Assembly: GCA_026710905.1 (NCBI GenBank)
Contig: JAPOQD010000125.1
Coordinates: 29,643-93,642, forward strand
Source: Halieaceae bacterium
GTDB lineage: Bacteria > Pseudomonadota > Gammaproteobacteria > Pseudomonadales > Halieaceae
Direction of reading: 5' to 3'
DNA length: 64,000 nt
Positions 26,077 to 36,043 of the stretch are shown piece after piece (position 1 is the stretch's first letter; the number at the start of each line of letters is the position of its first letter). Under the pieces are notes generated by a model. That model searched no databases and was not told the DNA's origin. It saw nothing but the letters and a program-made list of their open reading frames with translations. Both the position numbers and the translations under genes were made by a program.

Positions 26077-29040
26077 TTAAAACTTCATGCGCAGACCAAG
26101 AGAGAAACGACGATCTGCTTCAGTATAATACCAAGGACTTCCAAGCTCTGTCAGAAATGTTGAAGGTTCGCCCGTTAGATTAGTAATGTTAGCTACTACG
26201 GTCGTACTATCACTAACAGCCCAACTTGCCGAGAAATCAAACTGGCCTCTATCATCACGATAATTATTACCTGCAGTAGGGTCAAAGACGGGTGATGTCT
26301 CATCATTAGTGTTGCTATTTAGGGCCAACCCACCAACAGTCTGTACACGAGTTTCCTCTTCAGTATCCAGGAAACGGTCGCGGAAGTTGTAAGCAAGCCG
26401 AACCTGGATTGACTCACCTTCCCAGTAAAGTTGGGCGTTGATTGTGTTTTCAGAGATGTCCAGCAACATGTTGCCGTTGGGTTGTTCACTATCCGCATAG
26501 GTATAGTTTGCACTCACGCCCAACCCGGACCATGCGCCAGGCAAAAAGTCGAAGTGTTGATGGTAACCGAGTTCAAAGCCTTCAATCGTACCGTTTTCGC
26601 CATTTGTCACGCGATTGGTGTTTATACCGGTAAGACCAGCGTCTCTCTGAGCAGCGGTAAAGGCAAAACCCGCAGCATCAACGTCAGGCGCACCTGCAAA
26701 ATCCGCTTGGGTAGAGAACTCGAGATCGGGATTGTTTACGCCAGAACTGCCAAGAAGGCAGATGGCTTCCCATTCGGTAACATTTTGACCAGAGGTTAGT
26801 GAGCTGGCTACACAGGTATTGGATTCACTCAAGAATGATTTAACATCCTTATAGAACACCGCAAAAGACACCAAATTACCTTCACCAAAGTAATGCTCGA
26901 TCGAAAGGTCATACTGGGTTGCACGGAACGGATCCAAATCGATCGCCCCTTGAACAGCAGAGTAAAATGAGCTGTTGATTTCAAAGGCTGGGCTTAGCTC
27001 GCTATAGTTTGCACGGCGCATCACTTTAGCAGCTGCGAATCGAACCAGAGTATTCTCTGTAACATCATAAGTGACATTCAAGCTTGGCAAAATGTCACTA
27101 TAGTCGTGATCACCTGTTACCAATTCACCATCCACATAAACCGTGGATTCGATATCAGTTGTAACGTAACGACCACCTACGACGGCACGAACATTATCGA
27201 AATCCAACTCCGCCGACACATAGAAAGCGCCTGTTTCTTCAGTAATATCCCGGTAGGCGCTTTCTTGAACCTCCAAGTTATCATCCAGGCTTCCTGTGGT
27301 TTCATAGTTCGTCCCTTTAAGCATCTCTTGAACTCGATCAAAAGTGCCTTCAAGATCAGTAAGCAGGTCACCTCGGTAAATGCGATATTCCAGCAAGTCC
27401 ATTTGACCGGAGATGCCGTGTTGATCAAAAGAGCCGGAGTGATTAACTGTTTCGAAAGAGCCGGGGAACATAGCTTCAAAGTCATCAATCCATACGGCGA
27501 AAGGTCTTTCGGTCGCAGTACCCTCATCATACAAAACATTCCTGTAGAGATTAGACGCAAGGTATTCTCTCTCGTTGAACTCGTAGTCGTTCTTTGTAAA
27601 TCGTATACCTGCCTTCAATGAGGAAACAAATTCCAGGCCAAATGCCTCCGAATAATCGACATCAAACCGGACAGCCGTCTCGTCATTTGTGGTGAGCACT
27701 TCTTCAGTAACAAAACGTCGAATAGCCAAATTTTCAGGACTCAAAAGCGCTAGCGGGTCAGAATACACAATGCTGGGAATATCACTTCCCGATTGGTTAA
27801 ATTCGGCATCGACTGTATGACGAAGACCGAATGCCACACGATCACTGTTAAAGTTGCTTACACCCGGAGTATATTGTGCCGCCCAGGTTTCCCAGTTCGT
27901 TTTGTTTATCGGTCGTAGGTTGAATTCAGAATCCGGCTGAGAGCTTTCTGAAGATGCCATCGAAATCTCACCGGAAACGGCAAGAGTATCTGAAAAATTC
28001 CAGTCAAATCCCAGTGCATTTGAAAAAGACTCCGTTTCGCGGAATTCACTCCAGGTTTTTGGAATAACAAAGGCGCCTGTAAGCGAATAGTTATTAACCT
28101 GACCGGAGCCATCCTGTGTAGTATTGGCGTTATAGGTCCTGGAGCCACCTACATCGAGAATTGAACTACCTCGTTGACCTCCGGACCTTTCAGTCATGCT
28201 TACATCCAGGTAAACACTTCCAGCATCCGATGCGGGTGCCCACTGGAGAGAAAGGTTCAATGCGGTACGCTCGCGATCCTCCTCGTATTGTTCAAGCGTA
28301 TTTTGCTCTCTAACGGCAAATCGACCACTAGGCGTGTTTGCCACTAAGCCGTTCACGGGTTCATCATAAAGTCTGACGCGGTTTTTATATTCATCCTGAC
28401 GAATCGTGCGGTCTTGGTAAGACAGCATACCTATCACGCCAAATCTGCCTCCGCTATCAAGGTCCCAGACATTACCGGCTGAAAAGTTTGCTATGGGAGC
28501 CCAGTTTTCAGTTTTATCAGCATATTCAGTGTCTAGGGATCCAGCGACAGTGAGGCCACTTAATTCTAGAGGGCGAACTGTATTCATACCGACAGTGCCA
28601 CCGAGTGCGCCTTCGATCATATCTGCAGTTGGTGATTTAATAACTTCAACAGATTTCAAGAAACTTGAAGGAAAGTCTTGCAGACTGATACCGTCGCGAT
28701 CATCACCTATAGTAGTACGACCATTTAATTCAACTCGGTTTTGAGACAAACCCCGAATCGAAACGCTATCACCTACGCCGAAGTCAGTGTTAATGGAAAC
28801 ACCGGTAATACGCTGAAGTGCTTCAGCAATATTGTTGTCTGGCAATTTGCCAATATCTTCAGCAACAATCGCATCTACGATACGCGAATCATTGCGTTTA
28901 AGTTCTGTCGCGGCTACCAGACTGGCGCGAATGCCAGTAACCACGACTTCCTCCAAAGCTTCCTGTGAAATAGCGGTTTGTGTGAACGGTAAAATCGACG
29001 CTGACAACAAGAAAGTCATCAATCTTTTCGTAAATTTCAT
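26077..29040 (-). CDS. TonB-dependent receptor (TonB-Xanth-Caul type), probable oligosaccharide/uronate uptake
   Basis: 987 residues: signal peptide (MKFTKRLMTFLLSASILPF), TonB-box-like EEVVVTGIRASL, plug with IVAEDIGKLPDNNIAEALQR and ISIRGLSQNRVELNGR, and a barrel ending LGLRMKF. This N-terminal signature is typical of the carbohydrate receptors expanded in Xanthomonas and Caulobacter. The ATG at 29040 begins the signal peptide; the frame opens at 29109. AT-rich like the symporter operon it faces. Its upstream DNA is a near copy of that of the alginate receptor, suggesting joint control. Confidence 0.9.
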   Translation of the reverse strand: MKFTKRLMTFLLSASILPFTQTAISQEALEEVVVTGIRASLVAATELKRNDSRIVDAIVAEDIGKLPDNNIAEALQRITGVSINTDFGVGDSVSIRGLSQNRVELNGRTTIGDDRDGISLQDFPSSFLKSVEVIKSPTADMIEGALGGTVGMNTVRPLELSGLTVAGSLDTEYADKTENWAPIANFSAGNVWDLDSGGRFGVIGMLSYQDRTIRQDEYKNRVRLYDEPVNGLVANTPSGRFAVREQNTLEQYEEDRERTALNLSLQWAPASDAGSVYLDVSMTERSGGQRGSSILDVGGSRTYNANTTQDGSGQVNNYSLTGAFVIPKTWSEFRETESFSNALGFDWNFSDTLAVSGEISMASSESSQPDSEFNLRPINKTNWETWAAQYTPGVSNFNSDRVAFGLRHTVDAEFNQSGSDIPSIVYSDPLALLSPENLAIRRFVTEEVLTTNDETAVRFDVDYSEAFGLEFVSSLKAGIRFTKNDYEFNEREYLASNLYRNVLYDEGTATERPFAVWIDDFEAMFPGSFETVNHSGSFDQHGISGQMDLLEYRIYRGDLLTDLEGTFDRVQEMLKGTNYETTGSLDDNLEVQESAYRDITEETGAFYVSAELDFDNVRAVVGGRYVTTDIESTVYVDGELVTGDHDYSDILPSLNVTYDVTENTLVRFAAAKVMRRANYSELSPAFEINSSFYSAVQGAIDLDPFRATQYDLSIEHYFGEGNLVSFAVFYKDVKSFLSESNTCVASSLTSGQNVTEWEAICLLGSSGVNNPDLEFSTQADFAGAPDVDAAGFAFTAAQRDAGLTGINTNRVTNGENGTIEGFELGYHQHFDFLPGAWSGLGVSANYTYADSEQPNGNMLLDISENTINAQLYWEGESIQVRLAYNFRDRFLDTEEETRVQTVGGLALNSNTNDETSPVFDPTAGNNYRDDRGQFDFSASWAVSDSTTVVANITNLTGEPSTFLTELGSPWYYTEADRRFSLGLRMKF

Positions 29041-29116
29041 TACTTTTTTACCCTTTGTAATCATGAAGTGGACTTTTTGCATTAAGAGATATGACATCTT
29101 TTTGACCAAATTGTGT

Positions 29117-29547
29117 TGAGCACCCTATTGGTCAGTGCCTTCTTTAGACCCCTGTATATACCAATTATCAGAGACTTGCAAGCAATTTTTTGAAATTTGT
29201 CTTGTAAAATTGGTCATATCAATTGGTAGACAGAAGATGGCGTTGGCAGGGTGGCCCCGTTATCGGGCCCCCTGCCCGTCATCAACCTTGATCACTGTCC
29301 CAGTGACGCAATCGGATGCCGGGGAACATAAATACAAAAGCGTACTGTCCAACTGAGCGGGATGACCAATACGCTTGCGGGGGAAATGTACGGAGATATC
29401 TCCTATCCGTGCCAACATGCCGTCGGTCATTTCCGAGTGAAACAAACCAGGCGCAATCGCATTTACATTGATGTTGAACTTTGACCACTCCACCGCCAGG
29501 GTTTCGGTCATTCTTGAAACCGCGGCCTTTGTAGTGGAATACAGGGC
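29117..29547. repeat. Right copy of the ~430-bp direct repeat (receptor promoter plus SDR 3' end)
   Basis: Homologous to 20117-20543 in the same orientation. In this copy the SDR part belongs to an intact gene. The palindrome of the left copy is present as TATCAATTGGTA (29217-29228), one mismatch from perfect, and TATACCAAT at 29157-29165 is identical. Confidence 0.85.
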
Positions 29548-30036
29548 AGCGCCATTTCCATCGTAAACACTTGCCCCCAAACTGGAAAGATTCACAATGC
29601 GGCCAGGCATCTTCTTCTCCAGCAGGCGCCGCGCAATTTCACAGGAAAGGATCCACGGGCCACGCAGATTGGTGCCGATTACTCGATCAATCAGTTCCAC
29701 CGACATTTTTGTGGCCCGTTGCGCGTCGGGGATGCCGGCATTGTTCACCAATATGGTGACTGTGCCCAGCGTATTTTCAATTTGTTCAACCACACTGAAG
29801 ATGTTTTCCGCATCGATGACATCCATGGTGAAGCCAATACAATCGCCGCCGTCCTGCGCTATGGTTTGTTCAAGCTCGCGCAGCCTGGCCTCGCGACGCC
29901 CGGTGGCCGCAACCCTGGCGCCGGCCTTGGCCAGCACCCGGGCAAAATGCCAGCCCAGGCCCGATGTTGCGCCGGTGACCAGGGCGGTTTGCCCGGATAA
30001 ATCGGTAGATACATTTGGAAAGTCGAATTCCTGCAT
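29260..30036 (-). CDS. SDR family oxidoreductase (FabG-like)
   Basis: 258 residues from the ATG at 30036 (GGGAGTGTCCC upstream). Motifs: TGATSGLGWHF cofactor loop, NNAGIP, catalytic Ser in NLSSLGASV, and YSTTKAAV (Tyr-xxx-Lys), ending VIKVDDGQGAR. Substrate unknown. It precedes acyl-CoA-related genes on the same strand, and a 3' fragment of it recurs at 20255-20545. A frame extends to 30108 without family support. Could act on a sugar acid (as a second uronate reductase) or on an acyl-CoA intermediate; context does not decide. Confidence 0.88.
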   Translation of the reverse strand: MQEFDFPNVSTDLSGQTALVTGATSGLGWHFARVLAKAGARVAATGRREARLRELEQTIAQDGGDCIGFTMDVIDAENIFSVVEQIENTLGTVTILVNNAGIPDAQRATKMSVELIDRVIGTNLRGPWILSCEIARRLLEKKMPGRIVNLSSLGASVYDGNGAALYSTTKAAVSRMTETLAVEWSKFNINVNAIAPGLFHSEMTDGMLARIGDISVHFPRKRIGHPAQLDSTLLYLCSPASDCVTGTVIKVDDGQGAR

Positions 30037-30149
30037 GGGACACTCCCAGATACTTGTTAAAGATTCACCAGTCCTGCAATGTGCGGAGTCCGGCGCGGTT
30101 TGCAGCAAAGCATGCTGAAACGGTTGGAACTGGATCTGCCAGTTGAAAA

Positions 30150-30440
30150 TTATTCAAAACGGTTGTGCAGGGTGTTGAAACATTCGGGGCAGTCTGCGCG
30201 AAAGGTCTCTTCGATAATGATCTGCTCGAAACGGAAATCGGTATCCCCCATGCCGCCAAACTTTTCATCGGGCCAGATCATGAGAAAGCCCTGCTCACCG
30301 GTTTTCCTGAACGCTTCGCGATCTACAATGCCGGCCTCACGCCAGCGCTGCATCAGGGGCTGGATTTCCGCTTCCAGAAATCGCCGGCAGGCATCCCGAA
30401 ACATGTTCTGCTCTTCGGTAAAATCTCGGGCAGGGCTCAT
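30150..30440 (-). pseudogene. N-terminal remnant of an acyl-CoA dehydrogenase
   Basis: The 96 codons encode FTEEQNMFRDACRRFLEAE, GEQGFLMIWPDEKFGGMGD and FRFEQIIIEE, the first helical domain of an acyl-CoA dehydrogenase. The family length is about 380 residues; here the frame ends right after LHNRFE, so the FAD and catalytic domains are lost. The ATG is coupled (ATGA) to a preceding small frame. The sequence between this stop and the SDR start (30037-30149) shows no continuation. Confidence 0.8.
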
Positions 30441-30538
30441 TCAAACAGTTCTCCTTCAGCAGATATTTCAGCCAGAAAAGCCAGCGCCAATGATTCAGCA
30501 GTCTCAGCTATCCGCAGGCGGAATTTTCCGGCGGGCAT
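30437..30538 (-). CDS. Small open frame or gene remnant between the ligase and the ACAD fragment
   Basis: Encodes about 33 residues beginning MPAGKFRLRIAETAES and ending in an acidic GELFE, with a stop overlapping the ATG of the ACAD remnant. The ATGA coupling suggests it was part of the same operon. It may be the tail of a larger deleted gene or a small real gene. No family recognised. Confidence 0.3.
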   Translation of the reverse strand: MPAGKFRLRIAETAESLALAFLAEISAEGELFE

Positions 30539-30559
30539 TTCATTTGTAGCTGAATCACA

Positions 30560-32083
30560 TCAGCGCAATTTGTATTTCTGGATTTTTCCGGAAGCCGTGC
30601 GCGGCAGCTCGGAAACAAAGTTGTAAATACGTGGAATCTTGTATCCTGCGAGCCGCTCCCGCAAAAACTCGATCAGTTCCTCCTCACCCGCATGCAGCCC
30701 CGGCTTCAATACCGCCACCGCCTTCACCGCCTCCCCCCACTTTTCATCAGCTACACCGACCACGGCCACCTCGGCGATGGAGGGATGCTCATAAAGCGCA
30801 TTTTCAACCTCAGTTGGGTAAATATTTTCACCGCCACTGATAACCATGTCCTTGATCCGATCACTCATGTACAGAAAGCCGTCTTCGTCCAGGTAGCCGC
30901 CATCGCCCGATTTATACCATCCATTAACGCAAACCTCGGCCGTTGCCTGGGGATTGTTCCAGTATTCTTTCATCAGGGAGTCGGTTTTGACCCAGATTTC
31001 ACCCGGCATATTCGGAGCTAGCTCATTACCATCGGGGTCACAGATCTTTATCAGCATACCCGGCGCGGCCTTGCCACAAGACTTGAGGCGTTCGGGATTG
31101 GCAAGATCGTGGTCGTCCGGGCTCAGGACAACAGCGATTCCGTTCACTTCCGTCATTCCGTAGTACTGGCTAAAGCCACACCCCATCAGCTTGATCGCTT
31201 CGCGCAACACGGCCGGTGCGGCAGGCGATGCGCCATAATGGAAAACTTTCAGGCTGGAAAGGTCCCTGGGTGTTTTTTTCTGCTCTTCCAGCATCATCGC
31301 GAGCACCACGGGAACTGCAAACAGGTGGGTAGCTTTTTCCGTCTCAATCAGGTCCAGAAATGCCGCGGGATCCGGAGCGGCCATCAATACAACTTTCGCG
31401 CTTCTGAACAACCCTATCAATAACCACTCCAAGCCAGCGATATGGAAATTGGGCATGGCGTTAATGGTAACTTCGTCCCGGCTGCCTTGCAGGAACCAGT
31501 TGCCATATCTGTCCTCACTGCGGCGTGACGCCTCCATGGCCTGGTTGGTAATGACAACTCCCTTGGGCTTGCCGGTAGTGCCACTGGTGTAGAACTGGAC
31601 GATGGCATCATCGGCGCGATGCTCCAGCGCGGGGTCTGCAGTTGAATGTTGATCTCTCCACCGCGTGAAGCCGGCCAAATCCACGGATATGACCTGTTCC
31701 AGTGAAGGAATCGAAGCCCGCATGCCCTCCAGCATCTTCAGGAACTGGGGGTCGCAAAAGACCACTTTCGCGGCAGCGTCGTTAAAAATGTAATCCAGTT
31801 CGACCGGGGTCAAACGCCAGTTTATGCCGGTATATACGGTTTTTGCCTTGCAGGCGCCGAAAAACACTTCGACGTAAGGGCCCGAGTTGACGCCGAGGTA
31901 GACCACCCGGTCTCCGGGTTGACAGCCCAGGGAAATCAAGGCATTGGCTACCCGATTGGAGCGCTCATCCAGTTCTTCATAGGTGCAGCTTTCGGCACCG
32001 TCCAGATAGGCGGTGCGAGTTGGAGAGTTTTTACCTTGATAGCGTGGATAATCTGCCACTGGCTGGCTGTAATCGGGCTGCAT
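30560..32083 (-). CDS. Acyl-CoA synthetase / AMP-dependent CoA ligase
   Basis: 507 residues of the ANL adenylate-forming family. Signatures: P-loop-like YTSGTTGKPKGV near residue 180, YYGMTEVNG near 315, YKSGDGGYLDEDGFLYMSDR near 390, GGENIYPTEVE, and the catalytic lysine in PRTASGKIQKY near the C-terminus. It activates a carboxylic acid as CoA thioester. With the SDR and ACAD remnant it is what is left of a beta-oxidation-like operon. Acid specificity cannot be told from sequence alone. Confidence 0.92.
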   Translation of the reverse strand: MQPDYSQPVADYPRYQGKNSPTRTAYLDGAESCTYEELDERSNRVANALISLGCQPGDRVVYLGVNSGPYVEVFFGACKAKTVYTGINWRLTPVELDYIFNDAAAKVVFCDPQFLKMLEGMRASIPSLEQVISVDLAGFTRWRDQHSTADPALEHRADDAIVQFYTSGTTGKPKGVVITNQAMEASRRSEDRYGNWFLQGSRDEVTINAMPNFHIAGLEWLLIGLFRSAKVVLMAAPDPAAFLDLIETEKATHLFAVPVVLAMMLEEQKKTPRDLSSLKVFHYGASPAAPAVLREAIKLMGCGFSQYYGMTEVNGIAVVLSPDDHDLANPERLKSCGKAAPGMLIKICDPDGNELAPNMPGEIWVKTDSLMKEYWNNPQATAEVCVNGWYKSGDGGYLDEDGFLYMSDRIKDMVISGGENIYPTEVENALYEHPSIAEVAVVGVADEKWGEAVKAVAVLKPGLHAGEEELIEFLRERLAGYKIPRIYNFVSELPRTASGKIQKYKLR

Positions 32084-32196
32084 GCTTATCTCTTCTCACC
32101 GTGGCGGGACACGGCTACAGTGTACCCCACCCCCGGCTTTAGCCAATAATTCATCGGAAACCCTGCCAGCACGACGGTTTCCCGTGGAACAGTTTG

Positions 32197-33213
32197 TTAT
32201 CCATTCCTGTATGTATCGCCATAAGCATTCAGCGCAGGCGCACCGCCGAGATGCACAAACAGCACCCTTGAGCCGGCGGGAAAGAATCCCTTCTTCACCA
32301 GGCCAATCAAGCCCTGCATGGATTTGCCCTCGTATACCGGGTCGGTAATCATCGCCTCGGTTCGAGCGGCCAGGCGGATGGCCTCGCTGGTTTCCTTACT
32401 GGGTATGCCATAAGCGGGATAGGCGTAGTCGGGAATGATCACACACTCATCCTCGACTACCTGGCGCCCAAGTTCCACCAATTCGGCAGTGTGTTCGACA
32501 ATCCGGAGCACTTGGGCGCGGGTTTTTTCAACCGTGGCGGATGCATCAATGCCGATCACTGTTTGCGCCCGCCCCGTAGCGGCGAACCCCACAATCATTC
32601 CCGCCTGGGTGGAGCCGGTAACGACACAGACGATGAGGTAGTCAAAACGGAAGCCCAACTCGGCTTCCTGCCGATACAGTTCTTCGGCAAAGCCCACATA
32701 ACCCAGACCGCCGTAGGGGTGCTCCGAGGCGCCGGCCGGAATGCCATAGGGAATTCCCCCCTCGTCCCGAACCGATTCCATGGCCTCTTCCCAGCTTGCT
32801 CGAATACCGATATCAAAACCGTCATCGACAATCCGGGAATCGGCGCCCATCAACCGGGTCAGCAATATATTCCCTACCCGGTCGTGAACAGCACTCTCGT
32901 GGGGAACCCAGCTCTCCTGCACCAACCGGCATTTCATACCAATTTTGGCGGCAACCGCGGCGACCAGGCGGGTATGATTCGACTGCACGCCGCCGATGGA
33001 AACCAGGGTGTCCGCGCCAGATGCCAGCGCATCGGGCACAATGTATTCCAGCTTGCGGAGTTTGTTGCCCCCCAGGGCGAGCCCTGAATTGCAGTCTTCC
33101 CGCTTGGCCCAGATTTCCACCCTGCCGCCCAGGGCGGCTGATAAGCGGGGTAGCTTCTCCACCGGCGTGGGGCTATAAGTGAGCGGATAACGTTCGAATT
33201 TTTCCAGATTCAT
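32197..33213 (-). CDS. acdS: 1-aminocyclopropane-1-carboxylate (ACC) deaminase
   Basis: PLP enzyme that opens ACC to 2-oxobutyrate and ammonia. The length of 338 residues is that of the family. Key positions match exactly: Lys51 (PLP lysine, ALGGNKLRK), Ser78 (GGVQSNH), Tyr294 and Glu295 ([11 protein letters not shown]) and Leu322 (HLGG). Glu295 and Leu322 are the residues that separate true ACC deaminase from D-cysteine desulfhydrase. In this setting it could serve on algal-derived ACC or D-amino acids. It stands alone between the ligase and the acylase. Confidence 0.92.
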   Translation of the reverse strand: MNLEKFERYPLTYSPTPVEKLPRLSAALGGRVEIWAKREDCNSGLALGGNKLRKLEYIVPDALASGADTLVSIGGVQSNHTRLVAAVAAKIGMKCRLVQESWVPHESAVHDRVGNILLTRLMGADSRIVDDGFDIGIRASWEEAMESVRDEGGIPYGIPAGASEHPYGGLGYVGFAEELYRQEAELGFRFDYLIVCVVTGSTQAGMIVGFAATGRAQTVIGIDASATVEKTRAQVLRIVEHTAELVELGRQVVEDECVIIPDYAYPAYGIPSKETSEAIRLAARTEAMITDPVYEGKSMQGLIGLVKKGFFPAGSRVLFVHLGGAPALNAYGDTYRNG

Positions 33214-33416
33214 GGACGATTTTCCCGGCCTGAGTGACGGGGAGAAGATACCGGAAAATTCCGGTCATGTACTCGCACAATTGCAGGTAATGACATTCAT
33301 ATTTTTTGCTGTTTCACCCCAAGCATGGCATGCTTTTAAAAAAGCTTATCCGCTTTTGCAAGAAGGGTCATACTAGCTCTGCAATTGAACGATCTCCCGG
33401 CAAAGGTGGGTGCAAG

Positions 33417-35984
33417 ATGAAAGCCATGGATTACAAAATCATATCTGCGCTGGTGATCGGCTCTGTGCTGCTCTCTTCTTGTGGGGGCTCGGGTGGCGGG
33501 TCCGATACCGCGCCGCCGGAACCGCCTCCCCCGCCCGATCCGGAAGTCCGCTACAGCGCTGAAATCCGCCGCACCGAATACGGTATTCCCCACATCAAGG
33601 CAATGGACTGGGGCAGCCTGGGTTACGGCTATGGCTACGCCTATGCCCAGGACAATTTCTGCGTCGGCATGCGCGAGGTGGTGCTTGCATCGGGCCGTTC
33701 GGCGGAACTGATGGGGGAAGCCCAGGGCAGCGCCGAGTCCGACTTTCTGATCCGCTACCTCAATGGCAGCAAAGAGGAGTTCCGGGCGAATTTCTTTGAC
33801 CAGCTTCCCGAGTTCGCACAGGAATTGGCAAGAGGAACCGCTGCGGGCATGAACCGCTACCTGGATGAGACCGGGGTCGAAAATCTGCCGGAGGGGGGCC
33901 AGGGTTGCCGCAACGCGGACTGGGTGTCCCCCCTGGACGAAGTGGACCTGGTGCTGTACCAGAGCCGGGAAACGCTGCGCGGGAGTTCCAACAACAGCAT
34001 ATTCCGCCGCGCCATTCTGGCTGCGCGGGGTCCGGACCAGCCGCTGGCCGCCGTGTCCAGGGTTGCGCCATCCGGCCCTATGCCTGCGCGATCTGATTCC
34101 CCGGCCGCGCAATCCGAACCCCGGGTTACACGATCTGATTCATTGGTTGCGCGGCTGCGGCAATTGGGCAGGGATATCCAACCTCTGGACCGCGGCAGCA
34201 ACGCCATTGCACTGGGCCGCGACGCAACCAGGGACGGCAGCGGCATGCTGCTGGGCAACCCCCACCAACCCTGGCAGGGTGCCGGCAGTTGGTTTCAGGT
34301 TCACCTGACCATTCCCGGAGAATACGATGTCGCCGGCGCCACCCTGACCGGCTATCCCTTCATCGGAATTGGTTTCAACAAGGATCTGGCCTGGACTCAT
34401 ACGGTTTCGCTGGCCAACCGCTTCAGCCTCTATGAGTTGAAGCTGAACCCGGAAAACCCCTTGCAGTATGACTACGATGGGGAATGGCGGAATATCGAAT
34501 CCAAAACCGTAGAAATCCAGGTGATGCTGGCGGACGGTTCGCTGGAAACCCGCAACCACACCTTTTACGAGAGCCACTATGGGCCGGTGATCAATCTCGG
34601 GGGCATCTCCTCCCTGCTGGATGGCTGGCCCCTGTTGACCGGGACGGTACTTGCCTTTCGCGACGCCAACCTCACCAGCGGTGTGCGCGGCTTGGAACTG
34701 TGGATTGAAAAAGCCAAGGCGGCCAACCTTGACGATTACATTGAGGCGCTGTCGATTATCGGCAATCCGGTGTTCCACGAGCTGGCGGCGGACCGTCACG
34801 GTGAGGCATTCTACGGGGAAATTTCCACCATTCCCTTCATCACCGCCGAACAACTGGATAGCTGCGTCGGCGGCGTGGTCGGGCCGCTGTTGGCCAATGC
34901 CACATCCAACGTCATAATCACTCTGGACGGCTCCCGAGCCGAATGCGAGTGGGGCGAGGATCCGGAGGCGCCGGCGGGCAGCAACGTTTACGGCGCCAGC
35001 AAACTGCCGCAGTTGCGCACCACCGATTACGTCGCCAACAGCAACAACAGCTACTGGCTGAGCAACCCGAGCATGCCCCTGGAGGGTTTTCCCACCATCA
35101 TGGGGCCGGTGGGACACGAGGGCTTGCAACAGTTCCTGCGCACCCGCATCACTCACCTGATGGTGGCGCAGCGCAAGGATGCCAGCGATGGGCTGGACGA
35201 CACCGCCCTGTTCACCCTGGATACGCTCAAACAACTGATGTACGCCAACCGCGTGTACGGCGCTGAAATCGTAGTGGACGATGTGCTCTCCATCTGTGCC
35301 GCCATCGAAACGAATGAGGCGGATAGCGAGACAACTCGGGCGCGGCAAGCCTGCACGGTGTTGGAGCAATGGGACCGCAAGGTAAACCTGGAAAGCCGCG
35401 GCTCCCAGGTGTTTACCGAATTCTGGAAAATCATTCGCAATGAATTGGGCAACGAGTATCAGAATATCGTGCAGAGCGACCACTTTTGGGCGGTGGACTA
35501 TGATGCCGCCGACCCGCTGAATACCCCAGCCGGGATAGACACCGGCAGGGACTCCAATCACCAACTGGTAGCCGAGGCTCTGAGCGGGGCGGTGCAGGCC
35601 CTGCGCGTAGCCGACGTGGCTCTGGACGCTCCCCTGGGTGAGGTGCAATACCTGGAGCGTAACCAGGAGCGGGTGCCGATTCACGGCGGCCAGGGCCCCA
35701 TGGGCGTGTTTGGAGCCATCAGTGACATACTCAGAGACGGCGGCTATATCAATCCGCGCAGCGGCAACTCCTATATTCAGGCGGTGACCTGGAATGAGAG
35801 CGAGTGCCCGGTCGCCGATGTGATCCTGGTTCCGTCCAACTCAACGAACCCGGAATCGCCGCACTATTCCGACCAGAGCAAGCTCTACTCCAACAAGGAA
35901 TGGGTACGGTTTCCCTTCTGCGAAGACGAGATAGAAGCGGCCCAGATCGGCGAGACACTGGTGATAGAGGAGTTTGAGGAATAG
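33417..35984 (+). CDS. Penicillin acylase family N-terminal-nucleophile hydrolase, lipoprotein
   Basis: 855 residues. Lipoprotein signal ending LLSSCGG, followed by a glycine/proline-rich linker, then the alpha chain (RTEYGIPHI, YGYAYAQDNFC) and a beta chain predicted to start at Ser261 in DRG-SNAIALG, the self-cleavage site and nucleophile. GNPHQPW and the C-terminal half (PAGIDTGRDSNHQLVAEALS) fit PvdQ/acylase relatives. Substrate may be an acyl-homoserine lactone, a cyclic imide or another amide. Just before the cleavage site lies a low-complexity stretch with a repeated RSDS motif. The ATG 33417 starts the lipoprotein signal; an earlier frame start at 33306 is unlikely. Confidence 0.9.
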   Translation: MKAMDYKIISALVIGSVLLSSCGGSGGGSDTAPPEPPPPPDPEVRYSAEIRRTEYGIPHIKAMDWGSLGYGYGYAYAQDNFCVGMREVVLASGRSAELMGEAQGSAESDFLIRYLNGSKEEFRANFFDQLPEFAQELARGTAAGMNRYLDETGVENLPEGGQGCRNADWVSPLDEVDLVLYQSRETLRGSSNNSIFRRAILAARGPDQPLAAVSRVAPSGPMPARSDSPAAQSEPRVTRSDSLVARLRQLGRDIQPLDRGSNAIALGRDATRDGSGMLLGNPHQPWQGAGSWFQVHLTIPGEYDVAGATLTGYPFIGIGFNKDLAWTHTVSLANRFSLYELKLNPENPLQYDYDGEWRNIESKTVEIQVMLADGSLETRNHTFYESHYGPVINLGGISSLLDGWPLLTGTVLAFRDANLTSGVRGLELWIEKAKAANLDDYIEALSIIGNPVFHELAADRHGEAFYGEISTIPFITAEQLDSCVGGVVGPLLANATSNVIITLDGSRAECEWGEDPEAPAGSNVYGASKLPQLRTTDYVANSNNSYWLSNPSMPLEGFPTIMGPVGHEGLQQFLRTRITHLMVAQRKDASDGLDDTALFTLDTLKQLMYANRVYGAEIVVDDVLSICAAIETNEADSETTRARQACTVLEQWDRKVNLESRGSQVFTEFWKIIRNELGNEYQNIVQSDHFWAVDYDAADPLNTPAGIDTGRDSNHQLVAEALSGAVQALRVADVALDAPLGEVQYLERNQERVPIHGGQGPMGVFGAISDILRDGGYINPRSGNSYIQAVTWNESECPVADVILVPSNSTNPESPHYSDQSKLYSNKEWVRFPFCEDEIEAAQIGETLVIEEFEE

Positions 35985-36043
35985 GCCGTACGGGACTGTG
36001 AACTATTGGCTCAGGCCGGGGCAGAGTGCGGGCAAGGGGCGGA

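Noticed and set aside
34140..35684. Open frame of 514 codons on the minus strand
   Set aside because: It is wholly antisense to the penicillin acylase gene and has no recognisable domain; the sense frame carries the family motifs.
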